Shown here one piece after another: positions 1 to 13,400 of a stretch of 64,000 nucleotides of DNA (position 1 is its first letter; each line of letters begins with the position of its first letter). This DNA comes from Cinclus cinclus. Lineage: Eukaryota; Chordata; Aves; Passeriformes; Cinclidae. The notes beneath the pieces are model-generated. The model did no database searches. It saw only the letters and a list, made by a program, of their open reading frames with translations, and was not told where the DNA came from. Both the position numbers and the translations under genes were made by a program. The stretch spans positions 23,298,131 to 23,362,130 of the forward strand of contig NC_085050.1 of the NCBI RefSeq assembly GCF_963662255.1. Direction: 5' to 3'.

Positions 1-3000
1 CCAGGTGGAGAAATTTCCCCAGGGACCATGGAAAGCAACACCTTAAGGGCACCTATATTTCAAATCTGACTCAGTAAGAAAGGACAGATGTGTAATTATT
101 TTACTACCAACTGAACAACGTTACTCAAGCCACCTCCCTCCACTTTTTCCCCCAAAAGACATAAGCACAGTTACCAAGTATTTGAAATATGCAGGAATCC
201 TTACATAAACTAGACATTAGAGCATGCGTTAAATTCCCCAGCATTGCCTATGTAGACAGATCCTTTTGTGATTAAGCACGAAGTGGTTATGCAGGAACTG
301 AAGGCAGGCACCTTCATGGCAGATACACAACATTCACAACTCCTTTGTTCTGATGTCTTGCAACACAAATCGTTTTACTGGTTGCTAAATACTACATTTC
401 CATATAATTTTAAAATTGTTCCACAATAAAGTGTTTTTCTCAATATAATGCTTTCCTCTACCAATGCTAAAAACACTACTTGAGCTAGGCAGTTTAATAT
501 TACCAGGGAGAGAATGAGGTGAATTTAACAGCAACCTTTAATTATTTGCTTGGGGGGGAAATAAGAACTAATCAGCCATACTGAATTTTCCTATCCATTT
601 CAACCTGGGGGAAAGTGTTACAGCAGGAAAATGTTAATCTTTCTCTCTATTTCTGGTCATACAGGGACATGAGCAATGCTACTACAGGTTACCCATCGGT
701 GAGGGAGGTGTTCTGCCCTAATTGCAGTTAAGAGGTACATCTGTACAGAGAAACCTCAAATAACTCTGCAAGTTTACATCTGCCTTGGCAGGGAGCAAAA
801 CACAAAAAGGGAAACAGGGAGAGATGTTTATGGTCCAACCCACCACAGGAGACTGAAATATCAAACAGCACATGTGCTTACAGCTCCTCTGCTCTGTTCC
901 ACAGCTTCCCTAACCCTACTCCTGCTGCATCATGTACAAAACCCATTAGTAACCCTCTGCTGCTGTGCTCCTGCCTTCCACACAGACCCACACTTTTTTT
1001 GAAGGCTGGTTTGTATCAAACCCATGGCAGTCAGTTAAGCATTGCTAAACACTTTTAAGCCCAAAAACACCTACCCCAACACACAACATACTGCAGATGG
1101 TTTTAGAAGGAGAGGAAAGATTAAACCAGCCAATAAATCTCTTGCTTAGGGCGATTTTACCTTGTGTTTTGCAGCTGCTCTATAGCAAAACCCATGCTTT
1201 ATAGCAAGAATTAAGAGAATATTTCAATTAAAGCTTATCTTGACCTCAGAATTTCACCAAACACCAGTCCTCCCTCACCAGATAAGTAGTTTCTTCTCAT
1301 GGGTTTTGGGTGCATATCTATTTTTTAAATTACCAGCTGAGCCACTAGGACTAAAAGTATACCTCTGAAAAAAAATCCTGAAACTACAAAGGTCTCACTG
1401 TTTGCCAGGAAAGAACATCAAAAACACGCTCCAACTTGGCTGATGCTTGGACACTGTCAGCCTAAAGCCAAAGGGTTCAGAGCCAGGTACTTCAAGGAAG
1501 AGTGAAGCTGTCTCTGCGCTCTTCTTTTCGTAAGTGACCCAATGTCAAGACCCAATGTCCAGCTTGGGGAGGGAGAAGCACAATTTTGTCAGAACAAAGT
1601 TACATGGCTTTCAAACACAATTCAGGGCCCACTTATATCAGAGGGAAGTACTTCAGCAAGTCCATTCTACTAGCACCAGCAGGCCAAAATCAAAGTACTG
1701 AAGATGTTAAATTACTGCCTAAAACACAAAAGCAAAGCCAATGGAGCCACATACTGCTAAGAGAAATGAACAAATATTATCCTGGCAGGTAAAAATGTTT
1801 TCCCAGAACATCAAAATCCTGGCTGTAACTTAATAGCAGTATCCCAAGCTGTTCAGATCCAAAGGTTTTTTAAGAATTCTGGAAACAACATCTTTTACAG
1901 AATTAAGACTGCACAACGCCATATTTAACTCCTAACTATGAGTGACTCAAAGTTAACACTTCTCCTCTATCTTATCTTGCTCATGCCAATTCCAATGGCT
2001 TACTCCAAATTAGTATATCACCCATCAGTAACAAGGATGGCAAGTGGTTTCCTTTAGACAGGAAAAACTTATTTTCTACAATGCTCTTTGAGTCTAACAC
2101 AGGATAGCTCTTACCACATGTATTAAAGGTTCACCACTGACTGTCATGAAAATCATGAATTGCTGCCATAAAGATTTTAAATACATAGAGTTTTCAGAGA
2201 AGCCAACCCTCATTCTTGCTCTAACATCTTCTCTGTTGACCTCACAGAGCCACCTTGATTTGTTATGCAGATCTGCAAGGAACAAGAAGACAGTACCTGA
2301 ACCATCACTCCCCATCTTCATGGGTTGGAGATGGCAGCCCATAATTTACATACCATGAACTGGAGAAAGCTGAGAAAAAAAAATCCAGGGAAATTCTAGC
2401 ACCGATCCTAGGACTGCCTATCCTTCTCCAGCACTATGTTCAAAGATACAAATCACTTACACACTGTAAGGCTACACCGACAAATTAAAAACATCAGGGA
2501 GAAGAGATGTCCTTTGGTATTTTTAAGACAGGCAACTCTAACATACAAGCTAAGTCCCAAACCTGAGGGGTTTCAGGTCACACACAACACTACTGTGAAC
2601 TTTATAAATTCAGATAATGATAGTATTTAATAAATACTAATATATTATACAACCTTCTGTATTTAACACACTGTGTTTGCAACTATGTATGCAGTTAAAG
2701 GTGAGTTTCACTGTTTGGTGCCTTAGCTTTTGCAACACGAAACACCAAACTTCTGCTGAAGCTTTTGGAATTCACCTCTGGGCAACCAAAGAGGAAGCTG
2801 TGACCACAGTTTGGGAAACCATATAGCCACAAGGAGTTCAAAGCCCAGGATCTATGGAGCACTTTTCCCAGGCTGAGCAAGCCAGTCCAGTCATTCTTTC
2901 TGCCACTTCCAAAGACAATTAGCAAAATCTTGTTTCAATTAGCTTTTCCAGAGCTATGAGCACAGAGTACTTTGCAACTTCAGAAAGGAGAGGTGAGATC

Positions 3001-3859
3001 AAAAACATGTCAACTGAAGCAGAGCTGGAAAGGAGGCAGGGAAAGACCAGATAAAGCAAGGGACAAGAAATCCCAAAGCATGCCCCCCAAAATGCTGTGT
3101 AGAGACCAAGTGAATTTCAACTTATTTTTCTCACTTCTCATTATCAAAACGATTCGTTTCTTCCTAGACAACAACTCTACAGTATACTGTATAATGGCTC
3201 TACTTCTTCTGTATAAAGATAGATCTACAACATCTCATTTAATACCAGCAAGATTAATGCACCTTTTGAACACTCCAAACTTCTGGTTGACAATTTTTTT
3301 TTTTTTTTTTTGCAACATCCCACCCCTAGTCTTCCCCAATCTACCCATCTCCTTTGCTCTTCTATTGTTTCCCCTTTAGTACAACCCTTAACTGCTTTGT
3401 AACTCCAGCAGCTGCCGTAACAAATATTTTATTAAAGACCAGATGAAACAAAAATATTTATCCTGACTCACATTTTAAGGTAGGAAAAAGAAAATTAAGG
3501 GTCATTTACTCTGACATAGTCCACCATCAGATTAGCTTATTCTGAATTTTCCATGCATGGCTTTAACTATTCTTTCCTTTAATATCTGTTTTAAAACTTA
3601 ACAGTCTGACTGTATCTTCTGTAAACACACACTGTGCTTCAAACACAGCAGGGCTGTTACCACTTCTGAAATAAATAACTTTTACACATGTTTATATTCT
3701 ATTAGAACAAAATCAAGAAATATGCAAAGAATGAAAACACAATATTTCGTTGCTCAGAGTAGAGGTTTAAAAAAAACCTTACCAAGTTCTTTTTCAGAGA
3801 GTCTACAAGAAAGATGAAGAAAGAGGATATAGTGACAAAGAACAGAAATGGCTTCAAAC

Positions 3860-4101
3860 CATAAGAGAGTAGGTTTTGAATTGATATTAGGAAGAAATTC
3901 TCTACTGTGAGGATGGTGAGGAACTGGAACAGATTGCCCAGAGAAGCTGCGAATGCCCCATCACTGGGGAGGTGTTCAAGGGCAGGTCAGATAGGGCTTT
4001 GAGCAACCTGCTCAGTGAAAGGTGTCACTGCTCATAGCGGGGGAGATTGGAACAAGACGAGTTTTCAAGTCCTTTCCAACCCAAGTCATTCTATGATTCT
4101 A
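3860..4101 (+). mobile_element. CR1 LINE 3' end fragment
   Basis: A 5'-truncated copy of the avian CR1 non-LTR retrotransposon. It carries the usual order of the 3' region: a 'ttaggaagaaattct' stretch, 'gaactggaacagattgccca', a 'ggaggtgttcaagg' stretch, then 'tcctttccaaccca' and the 3' tail 'attctatgattctata'. Only non-coding 3' sequence remains. The left boundary is approximate. Confidence 0.85.
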
Positions 4102-7100
4102 TATGGAGAAAAAAACATATGGTTGGTCACCCAAGAAAATAACAACTTTTCCTACAGCTTCTTTTCCACTTACTCCAAGAAGCAGCAATCTGCTGAGAAA
4201 AAGAAATTAAAAGTTTGTGTTTTACCTCCCAATATGAAAAGTCACCCCAAGGAAATCCACATTTTCCACAACAAAATATACCTACTAATTTCTGTTCTTT
4301 ACAAAATGCCTAGTACAGAGCAACAGCATTGCTACCTCTGTAACCACCAACACTGGGAATTAGTCAAGCAACTAATTGCAGACAAGCACAATTGTGTGAC
4401 AGGCCTTGAGAGGTGTTAAGTAACTCCATGCTGGGGAAGAGACATGTGAGACCTTTCAGCTCAGCTGGTGGCTTGCAGTGTTCATCCTCAGAAACCCCAC
4501 ACCACTGTAGTGAGATAACAAGTATATGTTTGCACAAAGTGGTCACTGACATGAAATTAAGCCACCAAATTTCAACCAATTTTGGTACCTGAGAGTGTGA
4601 GAATCAATTCACTGGAGCAAAGCTCTACTGTTTTTATGTTCTAAGTTTAGTTGGATCAGCAATTTATGCTCCGTATGCTGAAAGGTAACATACACATGAC
4701 AGTCTTAATAACAGTCACTCAAAAATTCACAGAAAAAAATCCCAGTATATTCTCACTAGGCCTGCCTGGATGCACAGGCAGTGTGTAACCTCTGTTTTAT
4801 AGCACTAAAAAGTGTAGCACATGTGTAATTAAAGCATCAGAGTTCCTTAATAATAATATGATCCCACACCTGATGGTTGGCTGCAGCTTAATGAAAAGAA
4901 GAACAATCAATGACTTACACAAAACCAGGATAGAGGCTAAAAGTAAGATTTGTTTCCTCTAGACACAAAGACAGAAGGACTGAAGTGATAATGATTACCT
5001 GTGAAGATTCAGGAAAATAGATCATCTGTGATAAAAGCAATCTCAAAGTGTCTGGAACACTATCATCACTTCTAGCTCTTATTTTTATCCTCAGGGGAAA
5101 AAAAAAGAATTTACTAGTTTCTTTTATATTACCAATGGCCCTACACAGAAAATCATTATGGTAATTACTCCTTCTTTTAAAGAGCACCTTTTCTTCTTCT
5201 TTTTAATACCTTCTTCTGTCCTTATAATATGGGCCAGTAGTCAATTACCATCTCACAGGAGTAAAGTCCAATACATTCCACTTGCCTGAGTGGTGGCATC
5301 ATCAGACCTCCTTTGGCAACACAACCACTGCTGACATGCAACTTGCATAAAAAGTTTTCAGTTCAAAAAAATTAATACAGTTTAAGAAACTCATCTATCA
5401 CAATCAGTATTTGGGGGAAACCCCATTAGTATGGTAGGACCTAAACACAGCATCTACCTAACAATTTTTTTAAAATGCAGGAAAAAAAAATTACTAGATT
5501 TGCTGTTCTCCCTCCTCCCCTTCAACTGTGATTCATTTCTGAAGACAAAACTTCTCATTTCTAATACATTAAATGTTTGCGCTTGCCTGACTCTATGTGG
5601 AAAGGAAGGCATAAAAAGAGTAAGTGGGTCAAGGGTGTAATTATCAAAAATCGTATTAATGTGGTGAAATCCATGTGACAACAGAAAAACCAGCAGACCT
5701 AAAAATTCCTGTTGGCATGCTATTTCTTAATTTTGTGCTCAAAGCATCTAATTAAAAGCTGCCAATGCCATGCTAACATTACAAATACTTTGCTTTTATC
5801 TTTGAAGAGAAATGTTTTAGGAAAAAGGTCGTTTTAAACACAGATATTGTTATACCATGAAAAAGCATGGAGTAAATGAAGGAAAGGAGCATGTAAAAGC
5901 CTCCTCTCTTTGGAAGCAAGAAGAGAATTTTGTGATCTTGATTGTGACAATAAGCTGTTGTTCTAAAGCTCAGTTTCTGAAGCCATCCTTGGTGACCCTT
6001 AAGGTAACAACAGCACTTGAGCTAGACCTCCCAGTAGACCTGCCTTTTTTTTAAAAATACCTGCTCCCCATCAGAGGGTATCCAACATACACTGTCATTT
6101 CACTGCCCTGCTTTGCCTCTGTCAAGCCTCAGCAGACACTCAGTAAAACCAATCTGTTTCAGCCACATTACTTCAGGTTCTAAAATTGTGCTCTTCAATT
6201 CAAAGTGATTTGCTTCAAATTGAAACAGATTATCAAATTCAGGGTATTGTGTTACTTTCTAGTTATGGTTAAAAATTTCAACTACACCCATTTCAAAATA
6301 ATAATAATTACACTAAAAATTTTATTACCATTTCCTGTATGCTGTGCAGACACTATCTGAGGTAAGAAAGTATGAGCCTCCACAAGAGTCAAGCATTCAT
6401 GTGTACACTGCTGTTTCAAAGAAAAAGTTCTTTCACCCACTGCTTCTGAGAGGTAGAAACATGGCTAATCAATGAGCCTGTGCAAAACGTTATTTCTTTA
6501 ATCATCCATTTTTACCAACCAGCTGTGGCCACTTGACAAGCTTTGCACAGGGTCTCTCACAGCCTATTAAAACTCCCTGCTGTGCCATGAAAGCATTTGA
6601 GGGAGCTTATGCTTCTGAATTAGAGATAATAAAAGCTACAGACACTCCTACATTAGGAATAGCCAAGAAAATGTAAAGAAACTCCCATGTGGAAACTTTA
6701 GTTTCTGCAAAACAAAAGACAGTTATTTTCATATTTGGGTACTTAAATTCTTACAGAATAAACCCTGGCCTGTCCTTAAAATAGACTAAGAGAGGAAAGA
6801 AAGAAACCTAGAAAACATTTTTAAATGGGTTTATGTTGTACTTAGCACAGACTATGCCTCCCCACTGCTCCACAGAGGAGTTTTACATGCAGGTTAGCAT
6901 CTAACTCTGTACAAGTGACTTAGGCTTATTTTACTGTTGCGTTTTGCAGCCAATCTCCACAGCTCTTCTGTGTAATTAAAATTACTCTTCATCTATTTAT
7001 GTACTAGCTCCTGCCTTCACCTGAGTGCCTTTCCTGAGCCAGCTTTTGGGAGCACCAGTATCTTCATTTTGGAATTGCAGGCTATGTGTGTCCCTCTCCT

Positions 7101-7384
7101 TAGAGAACCTCTTCTGTCAGTTTTTAAAATCTATTGAAATTAAGTTTCATCCTCTACCATCATGGATCTAGAATTTCAACACCTTTCAACCTCACCTTGT
7201 GCAAGGAGGATTCACATCCTGCCGTAACAGCACATTGCACCTACCCATGCTTAAAATATTTGATTGCAACCTCAGCTCAAAGAACAACCCCAGAATGGGG
7301 AAAGCCCAGTTAGTTCCCTGCTTGAACATTGGCTGCCTGAGGAAGTTATCAAGTATTTGCACTCAGCAACAGGGAAAACTCAGG

Positions 7385-7480
7385 ACATGTTCATACCATG
7401 TGCCAAGCAAGAGTGTTCTAGGATAACTCTGGATATGCTCACACTGTGTGCCAAGCAAGAGCTCTCTGGGACAGCCTGAT
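7385..7480. repeat. Imperfect tandem duplication, period about 48 nt
   Basis: The block around 'catgtgccaagcaagag' (near 7398-7414) recurs about 48 nt later as 'tgtgtgccaagcaagag'. The flanking bases also match, with several substitutions. Two diverged copies are seen. It has no coding role that I can find. Confidence 0.6.
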
Positions 7481-8306
7481 GACACTGTGCAGAAAGTAAC
7501 CACCCCATTACTCTGGGAGAACTAATGACACCAATACAAACATCAGCAATATGAATTTTCCATCCCTGTACCACAGCAAAGGCAGTTTAGGCAGCAGAAG
7601 CTAAAGCTCAACACTGGTTAGCTTGGAAGTCAGATCAGCACGTCCCGAATGAGCCCCACAGTGTCCAGTCTTGGTTTTACAGCCAGCATGTTGTGTGGGC
7701 TGACAGTCTCATTTTAAACCTTTGCATATGTGTTATTGAACCCACAAATTCAAAACAGCCTTGGGACTTACAGACATGAACCTCTACAGCTTTCAAGGAG
7801 TAATAGAATTTATCAGGCCAAAAATTAAGGGGTTAGAATTTCAAATTTCTGATTTATAGAAGCTCGAATTTCCTAATTGAAGTCCTACTGCAAGCTAGGA
7901 TACCAGATCAAGTGCTATTTTTTCCAGCTCTATATTTACGCTTCAAGGACTATGTTGAAGCACAGAGCAGAAGCAAAAAAGTCAGCTAAATGCCTCGATT
8001 GCAAACCTTTTGGGGGAGGTTCAGAGAAGTTTGGGTTACGTGTCTTCCAAAAGGTCTGCAAAGCAGTATAGATCTAGACATCCATCACAACTCAAGGAAG
8101 GAGGACCCAAACTTTAAATTTAGGAAAATAATAGCTTTACCTTGCATGTGCACAGAAGCTTAGAGAAGCATTGTGACAAAAAGGAGGCTTTCTCTTCTGC
8201 TCTAGCAGGAGGCGCAGCTGAAGTATTTCAACCTCAGCCATGCAAAATTAGATATTTATTTTGGATAAATCCCACAAACTGTTTTCCGCCCAGCCAGCAC
8301 TCCTAC

Positions 8307-8427
8307 CTGCTGGTTTGGCAGCAGCAGAGCCAGGCGCTGTGCTGCAGGATGGCAGGCAGCCAGCCTCCAACTCCTGGGCCTCTCCAGACACTGCCAGGGG
8401 AGACTGCTCAGTGAAGCCTCAGGGTTA
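8307..8427 (-). other. Candidate spliced exon, minus strand (APBB2 5' UTR?)
   Basis: Read on the minus strand, a pyrimidine-rich acceptor (ending in ccttgccttgcag) precedes a 121-nt GC-rich block that ends in a strong donor, ACCAGCAG|GTAGGA. One frame is open across it, but the peptide does not resemble the APBB2 N-terminus I know. If real it is more likely a non-coding 5' exon downstream of the 16-kb CpG island. The evidence is splice-site quality and strand only, so a chance exon or alternative lncRNA exon is possible. Confidence 0.35.
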
Positions 8428-9100
8428 CTGCAAGGCAAGGACAGAGACAGCTCTCAGCTGCTGCATCTCTGAGGCAGCAAGGGTCACCAGAGCCTCTGCT
8501 ACCAGGGAAACAGATTTAGGGATGTACCTTGCCACATCCTGCCTGTCAGCTGTTCCCTTCCCTGTAACATGTGCATATACACGGGAAAGGAGGGAGAAAG
8601 AACATCACCTCCTGACCTGCAGGTTGGACCAGGGAAGCACTGAGGGATCCCCTTTTTTTCTGCCTAAAAACAAGCAAGTAAAACCACATCACATCATTGC
8701 ACATGTTCCTACACATGGGCTGGCCAAAACCAGAGCATGGAGACTGTATTTCAGAACCAACACGCAACATATGCTCGTTGAGTGTTAGCCCAAAGCAAGA
8801 CAGAAAACAACAGGAACAAACCTTTAATATTGCTCTGAGGATCCCATGACTTCAGGACTTCCTTGGCATCAAGCCTCACTGACATCCCTCAGAGTGTCCC
8901 AATCGTCCCTTTTGATACCCTTCCCCACACAGACCCCTCACTGAGAATTCCTGAATTTTCTGTGATCTGCCATCAAGAGTTACACTTCACTGCAACGGGC
9001 ATCACAATATTGACATGCGGTTAGGCTGCAAAGACAAACTTCCCAGGGAACAATTAAGCCATTTCCCTGACAAACAGCACCATCTTTATCACATCAGGAC

Positions 9101-9124
9101 ATATCTATATCTATATCTATATCT
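9101..9124. repeat. Simple repeat (TATATC)n
   Basis: Four consecutive copies of a hexamer of the form ATATCT lie in presumed intronic sequence. Confidence 0.9.
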
Positions 9125-10413
9125 GTTTTCAAAAAAGAATTACTGGTCCCCAGATACTCACATGCCTCCAGCAAAAAGCTTCCTATATCTTGGCAGATAT
9201 AGAATCATCAGTTCTACCCATGTTTAAATCCATACTTGCCAAAGGAAATATACAGGATATTTCACTGAAAAAGTTTGCACATGTCAGCATTGACATAACA
9301 GCATGCAAAGACTACAAAAATAAGGTTAAAACACACATACATAATTAAACATTGTTTACCAGCAGCTCCTGTACATGCTTAAATAATAACACATGCCTAA
9401 AGCCAACATTATTTTGTGTTACTTCAATATCCTTTGTTAGTCATCTTACCAACCTATAAAGTTATCTAACAATAAGTCCGACCACAAACGTTTCCGAGAA
9501 GCAAACATCAAATAATTAAAAATGTGGGTTTTTTCTAATGTTTCCCTTTTCAAATACACAAGTTTCATCAAACATTTTTTCCTAAATTTGAGAACTTTTT
9601 AAGGGAATGAATGTCAAACTTCTAAAAATAAAATTTAAAAATCCTGTTTTTCTGAGTTCGTGTATCTTTTCATATATAACTGTGTTAAACCACTCCGTTT
9701 ACTGATGGTTCTTGTGCTTTTTCATAATTTTCTTGAATTATGGTGGGGAAAAAAAGATAGGGAAGGAAAGAAGGAAGGGAAAAAAAAAAAGAAAAAGGCA
9801 AGCAGGCTTCCGCAGGACTGGAAATACATGAGTGATTTCCCAACCTGTGACTCCACCAGGGTGCCTGACCTAGTGAGATCTCACATTCCCCAAAGGTTTT
9901 ACACCCAGATGGGTATCAGGGGGGGAAAAAAAACACCAACAACAAAATAAATGGGGATCCCGCCTCTCCTGCTCGCACAGGAGGCCTGCAGGGTGCCAAC
10001 AAGACAAGATCATCACATAGTGCTGAAGGTTTACTTAATGCTACATGCATCCCAAACACCCAGGCTGTCTACTGCGTTCACTTCCAGACGAATCTTGCTG
10101 TAAGTTCATAGATTGTGGCCCATTTATATGTATCTCCAACTCATTTAAACAACTTAATTAAACTTTCTTTCAATTATGCTGCATTTAAATCCCAATTCGA
10201 TCTGTCAAGTGCCAAGTTCTCCATGGGAGAGCATTCCTCCTCCATATTCTCTTCCTTGCAGTTCACTTTCTTGTTTCATGGTGGTTCTCTGCACAGCTTC
10301 CTCCACAGCCACACAATTCAACACCTTGCTAAGAAATACCTCTTCCTAACAATAAACATATTTGCAAATAGAATGAACAAGGCAAGTGTAAACACGAGAG
10401 CAATGAATAAGTT

Positions 10414-10482
10414 GCCATATTTGCCCAAACTACTGCTTCCATTTCCTTATGAAGTGGAAACAGTAGTTTTGGTAAATATGGC
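10414..10482. repeat. Near-perfect inverted repeat / hairpin
   Basis: The left arm 10414-10442 pairs with the right arm 10454-10482 across an 11-nt loop. I count 27 of 29 positions paired, two of them G-T wobbles, with single mismatches at arm positions 13 and 23. The right arm's inner segment is repeated directly just outside (10483-10499, 'agtagtttgggtaaatg'). It could be a short palindromic transposon remnant or a transcribed hairpin. No miRNA family is recognised. Confidence 0.85.
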
Positions 10483-13400
10483 AGTAGTTTGGGTAAATGA
10501 AATTCTATATTAAATACATAGGATGGGCTTAATGTCAAGCTCCTAATTTGCTGAATTCTGCAGCTGGCCTGTAAGAACTCTGCAGCATCCCCCTTCAACT
10601 CAGCTGAGAAATTATACTTAGAAGGTTTCCAAGAAAGTCTTACCTAATTTGTGTCAATATTACTCACACTAATGACTGCCATTTAAGAACTGTTTGGAGA
10701 GTTTCCTACCCTTAGAACACTGCAAAGAAAGGATATGTTTCTATGACAGATGGTAACAACAAAATATATAAAGTTTATTGTAGTTTCTTCTGCTAAAACA
10801 AGTTAATTCATAAAGGTAAGGAAAATTAATGCCTGTCAATTTCCTTCTCTTGGGAATTTGTCCTTCACACACAATAATTACATCAGGAAACCTCTTTCTA
10901 TAACCAGCTCATCGATACAAGGAAACAAACAGTTGTGACTAAGAGAGTACTGCATGAAGCATATTTTAACACCAACATTAAATCCAACTGGCATTTTTAA
11001 ACACATCATCTACAGTTGAAATCTGCAGAAGTACTTTAGAAATATTCCTTTTGGTGCCTTTGAAAATTAAACTGCACTTGCACTAAAGGCAAACAAAAGT
11101 GAACCTTCAACAAAACAACTAAACACACTGCAAAATTGCTTAAAATATATAGTGAAGCATGACTAGTGCTTCCAGGAGGGTTTTCCCAAAGGCAGACAGA
11201 GCTGATACTATGTCTGACAGGGTATATTATCTGGGGTGCAATGTAATCCAGCAAGGAAGACAAAGGAAAAAAATATTCCCCTTAAGTCTTCAACAGAAAA
11301 TAAGAACAGCCAAACAGTAATAAATCACTGAATTACAACTGTATTTTGGCATAGCTGCAGGAAGACACCACTGAGATTTTAGTGGAGGTTTTTAAATTGT
11401 GAAGTCAGACAGATTAAACCGTCAAATATAAGTCTGCCAGGAGTTTGCTTCAAGTACTTTACAGCCATAGCACTATTTATAAGGTAAAACAAACCAGAAT
11501 TACAGACACTGGCTATCTGGGACTGAGATCAGAAGAAAAATTTGCATATTTTATTTTCTAGGAAACCTCCCTCTGTCACATTATTTTTAATGCACTACTA
11601 CTCAAGTTACTAGTTAACATTTATGAATCCCTAGACTGCACTGCATCCGACTTCATTCATTAGAGATCAGTGTTCAGTATCAAATGCAGCAAAGACTACT
11701 GATAAAGGCACATATTTGCATCTAGTTAATCATCCTAATTGGTATGCAGACCACTTTAAAAATGCACTAATCAGTGTTACACACAGATGCAGGGTTTGTT
11801 CAGCAGTAAAAGTCACAATCTAAATACTTATCCAAATATCACATTTTCAGGGAAGACTGAAGCTCAGCACATTTCAGTTAGAGAAAGAAAATGGTTTTAA
11901 CACTGGGAGACAGAACTTTGAGGCTAGACCTTGGATTTCCAGCTAAATCAAGTTTCATCTTTTTAAGGCATAAAGAAATCCACTTTCTTTAACAAGGTTA
12001 ACTCACTGTCCTGAGAGTGATGGAGGCCAAGTGTCTGCTGTCTTTGTCAGAGCAGACTCCTATGTTCATTTCTGTTGCCTTGCTGTAAGGTCTTCTCTTA
12101 CACCCTTGGGAACAGATTTCAGCAACCAGGACCTCCCAGATGAGGCACAGATAAACCAGTGCTCATTAGCAATCTCAGGGCACTCTCTGCAAAGCAACAC
12201 TTCCCTCAAATTCTTCTGCCAAAGCTTCTGCCACAGCCTCCTACCCATAACACCCCTTGCAGGTGAATGGAAAGTGGCAAAAGAGACAATCTCAGCAGGG
12301 ATCCAGGGGAAGCCAGGAAGAAAGGAAGAATTCTTTTCCCAGCCAGGAGTAGACATACAGACAAGAAGCACGCCTGGCTGAAGGCCACAGCGGCTGCAAC
12401 AAGGTCCCAGGAGGCTGCAGACAGGCATTTGGAACCAAAAGCCACCAAATGTTTTGAAGGGAAAGCTTGCACCCACCTCTGCTAAAAGCAAGCTGTGAAC
12501 AGCCAGTGGTTCAGAAAGTATCTATAGAGGAGGTTTTAAATAAGGGCATCCTGCTCTTATTTTTCCTTTGACATCTGCTTACATGGTGCCAGGAAAAAAA
12601 AAGAAAAGAGAGAAAGAAAAAAGGTTGCAAAAGACAACAGATTACAAAGAACGCAGGCTGAAGGGTAAAAAGAATTAGGCAACTAAAGCAGGACACCACA
12701 CAGCACAGAGCATTCCAAAAACACCCTGTGCTCCTTAAATCTCTGGGGACAGCATAGATTAGTCCTCTGTCCAAAGCATAATGAGACAAAGAAACAGGCA
12801 GAGAGGTGCTGGGACACTGGTCATCATGACAAATAGACAGGTACTGCTGACAGTCGCAATACCCATTACATAGCATCTGCAGGTGGTTGTATTCCATGTT
12901 GCACACACAATATTTTTCAAAACAACTACAGACTTCATACAACTTCAACTACTGCAAACACCATGCCAGATAATACAGCTATTCTGCAGGACAACAAATC
13001 CCATGCACAACTAGCTCAACTAGTTTCAAATTTGTTTTAACTTTATTTAATTCTGGTCTTCCAGTCACAGCATATCATTTATGAACTCCTTCTATATATG
13101 GGGAGGGGCAGGGAAATTGCTGCAGTTCATTTTTTAGCCTGAATGTTAATAAGCTGAAGCAGCTCAGACGTACAAACATAGTTTCCTTTTGCACAGCTTG
13201 GGCTTTAAAGAAAAGGATTTTCCACACAACTAGGTACAGTTATTAGACAATACATTATTTTAGAGGGAAAAAAAAACCAAAAATGCAAAACATTTCAGAA
13301 AGTGACCACTAAGCACATTGCAACCATGTAGCAATACAAGCTGTAAAGCAGGCATTTTAATACCAGTTTTGTAAGGTCAGATTTTTAAAATAAGAAACAC

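Noticed and set aside
8261..8788. 175-codon plus-strand open frame
   Set aside because: No ATG-supported start, no domain, and it crosses the better-supported minus-strand exon.
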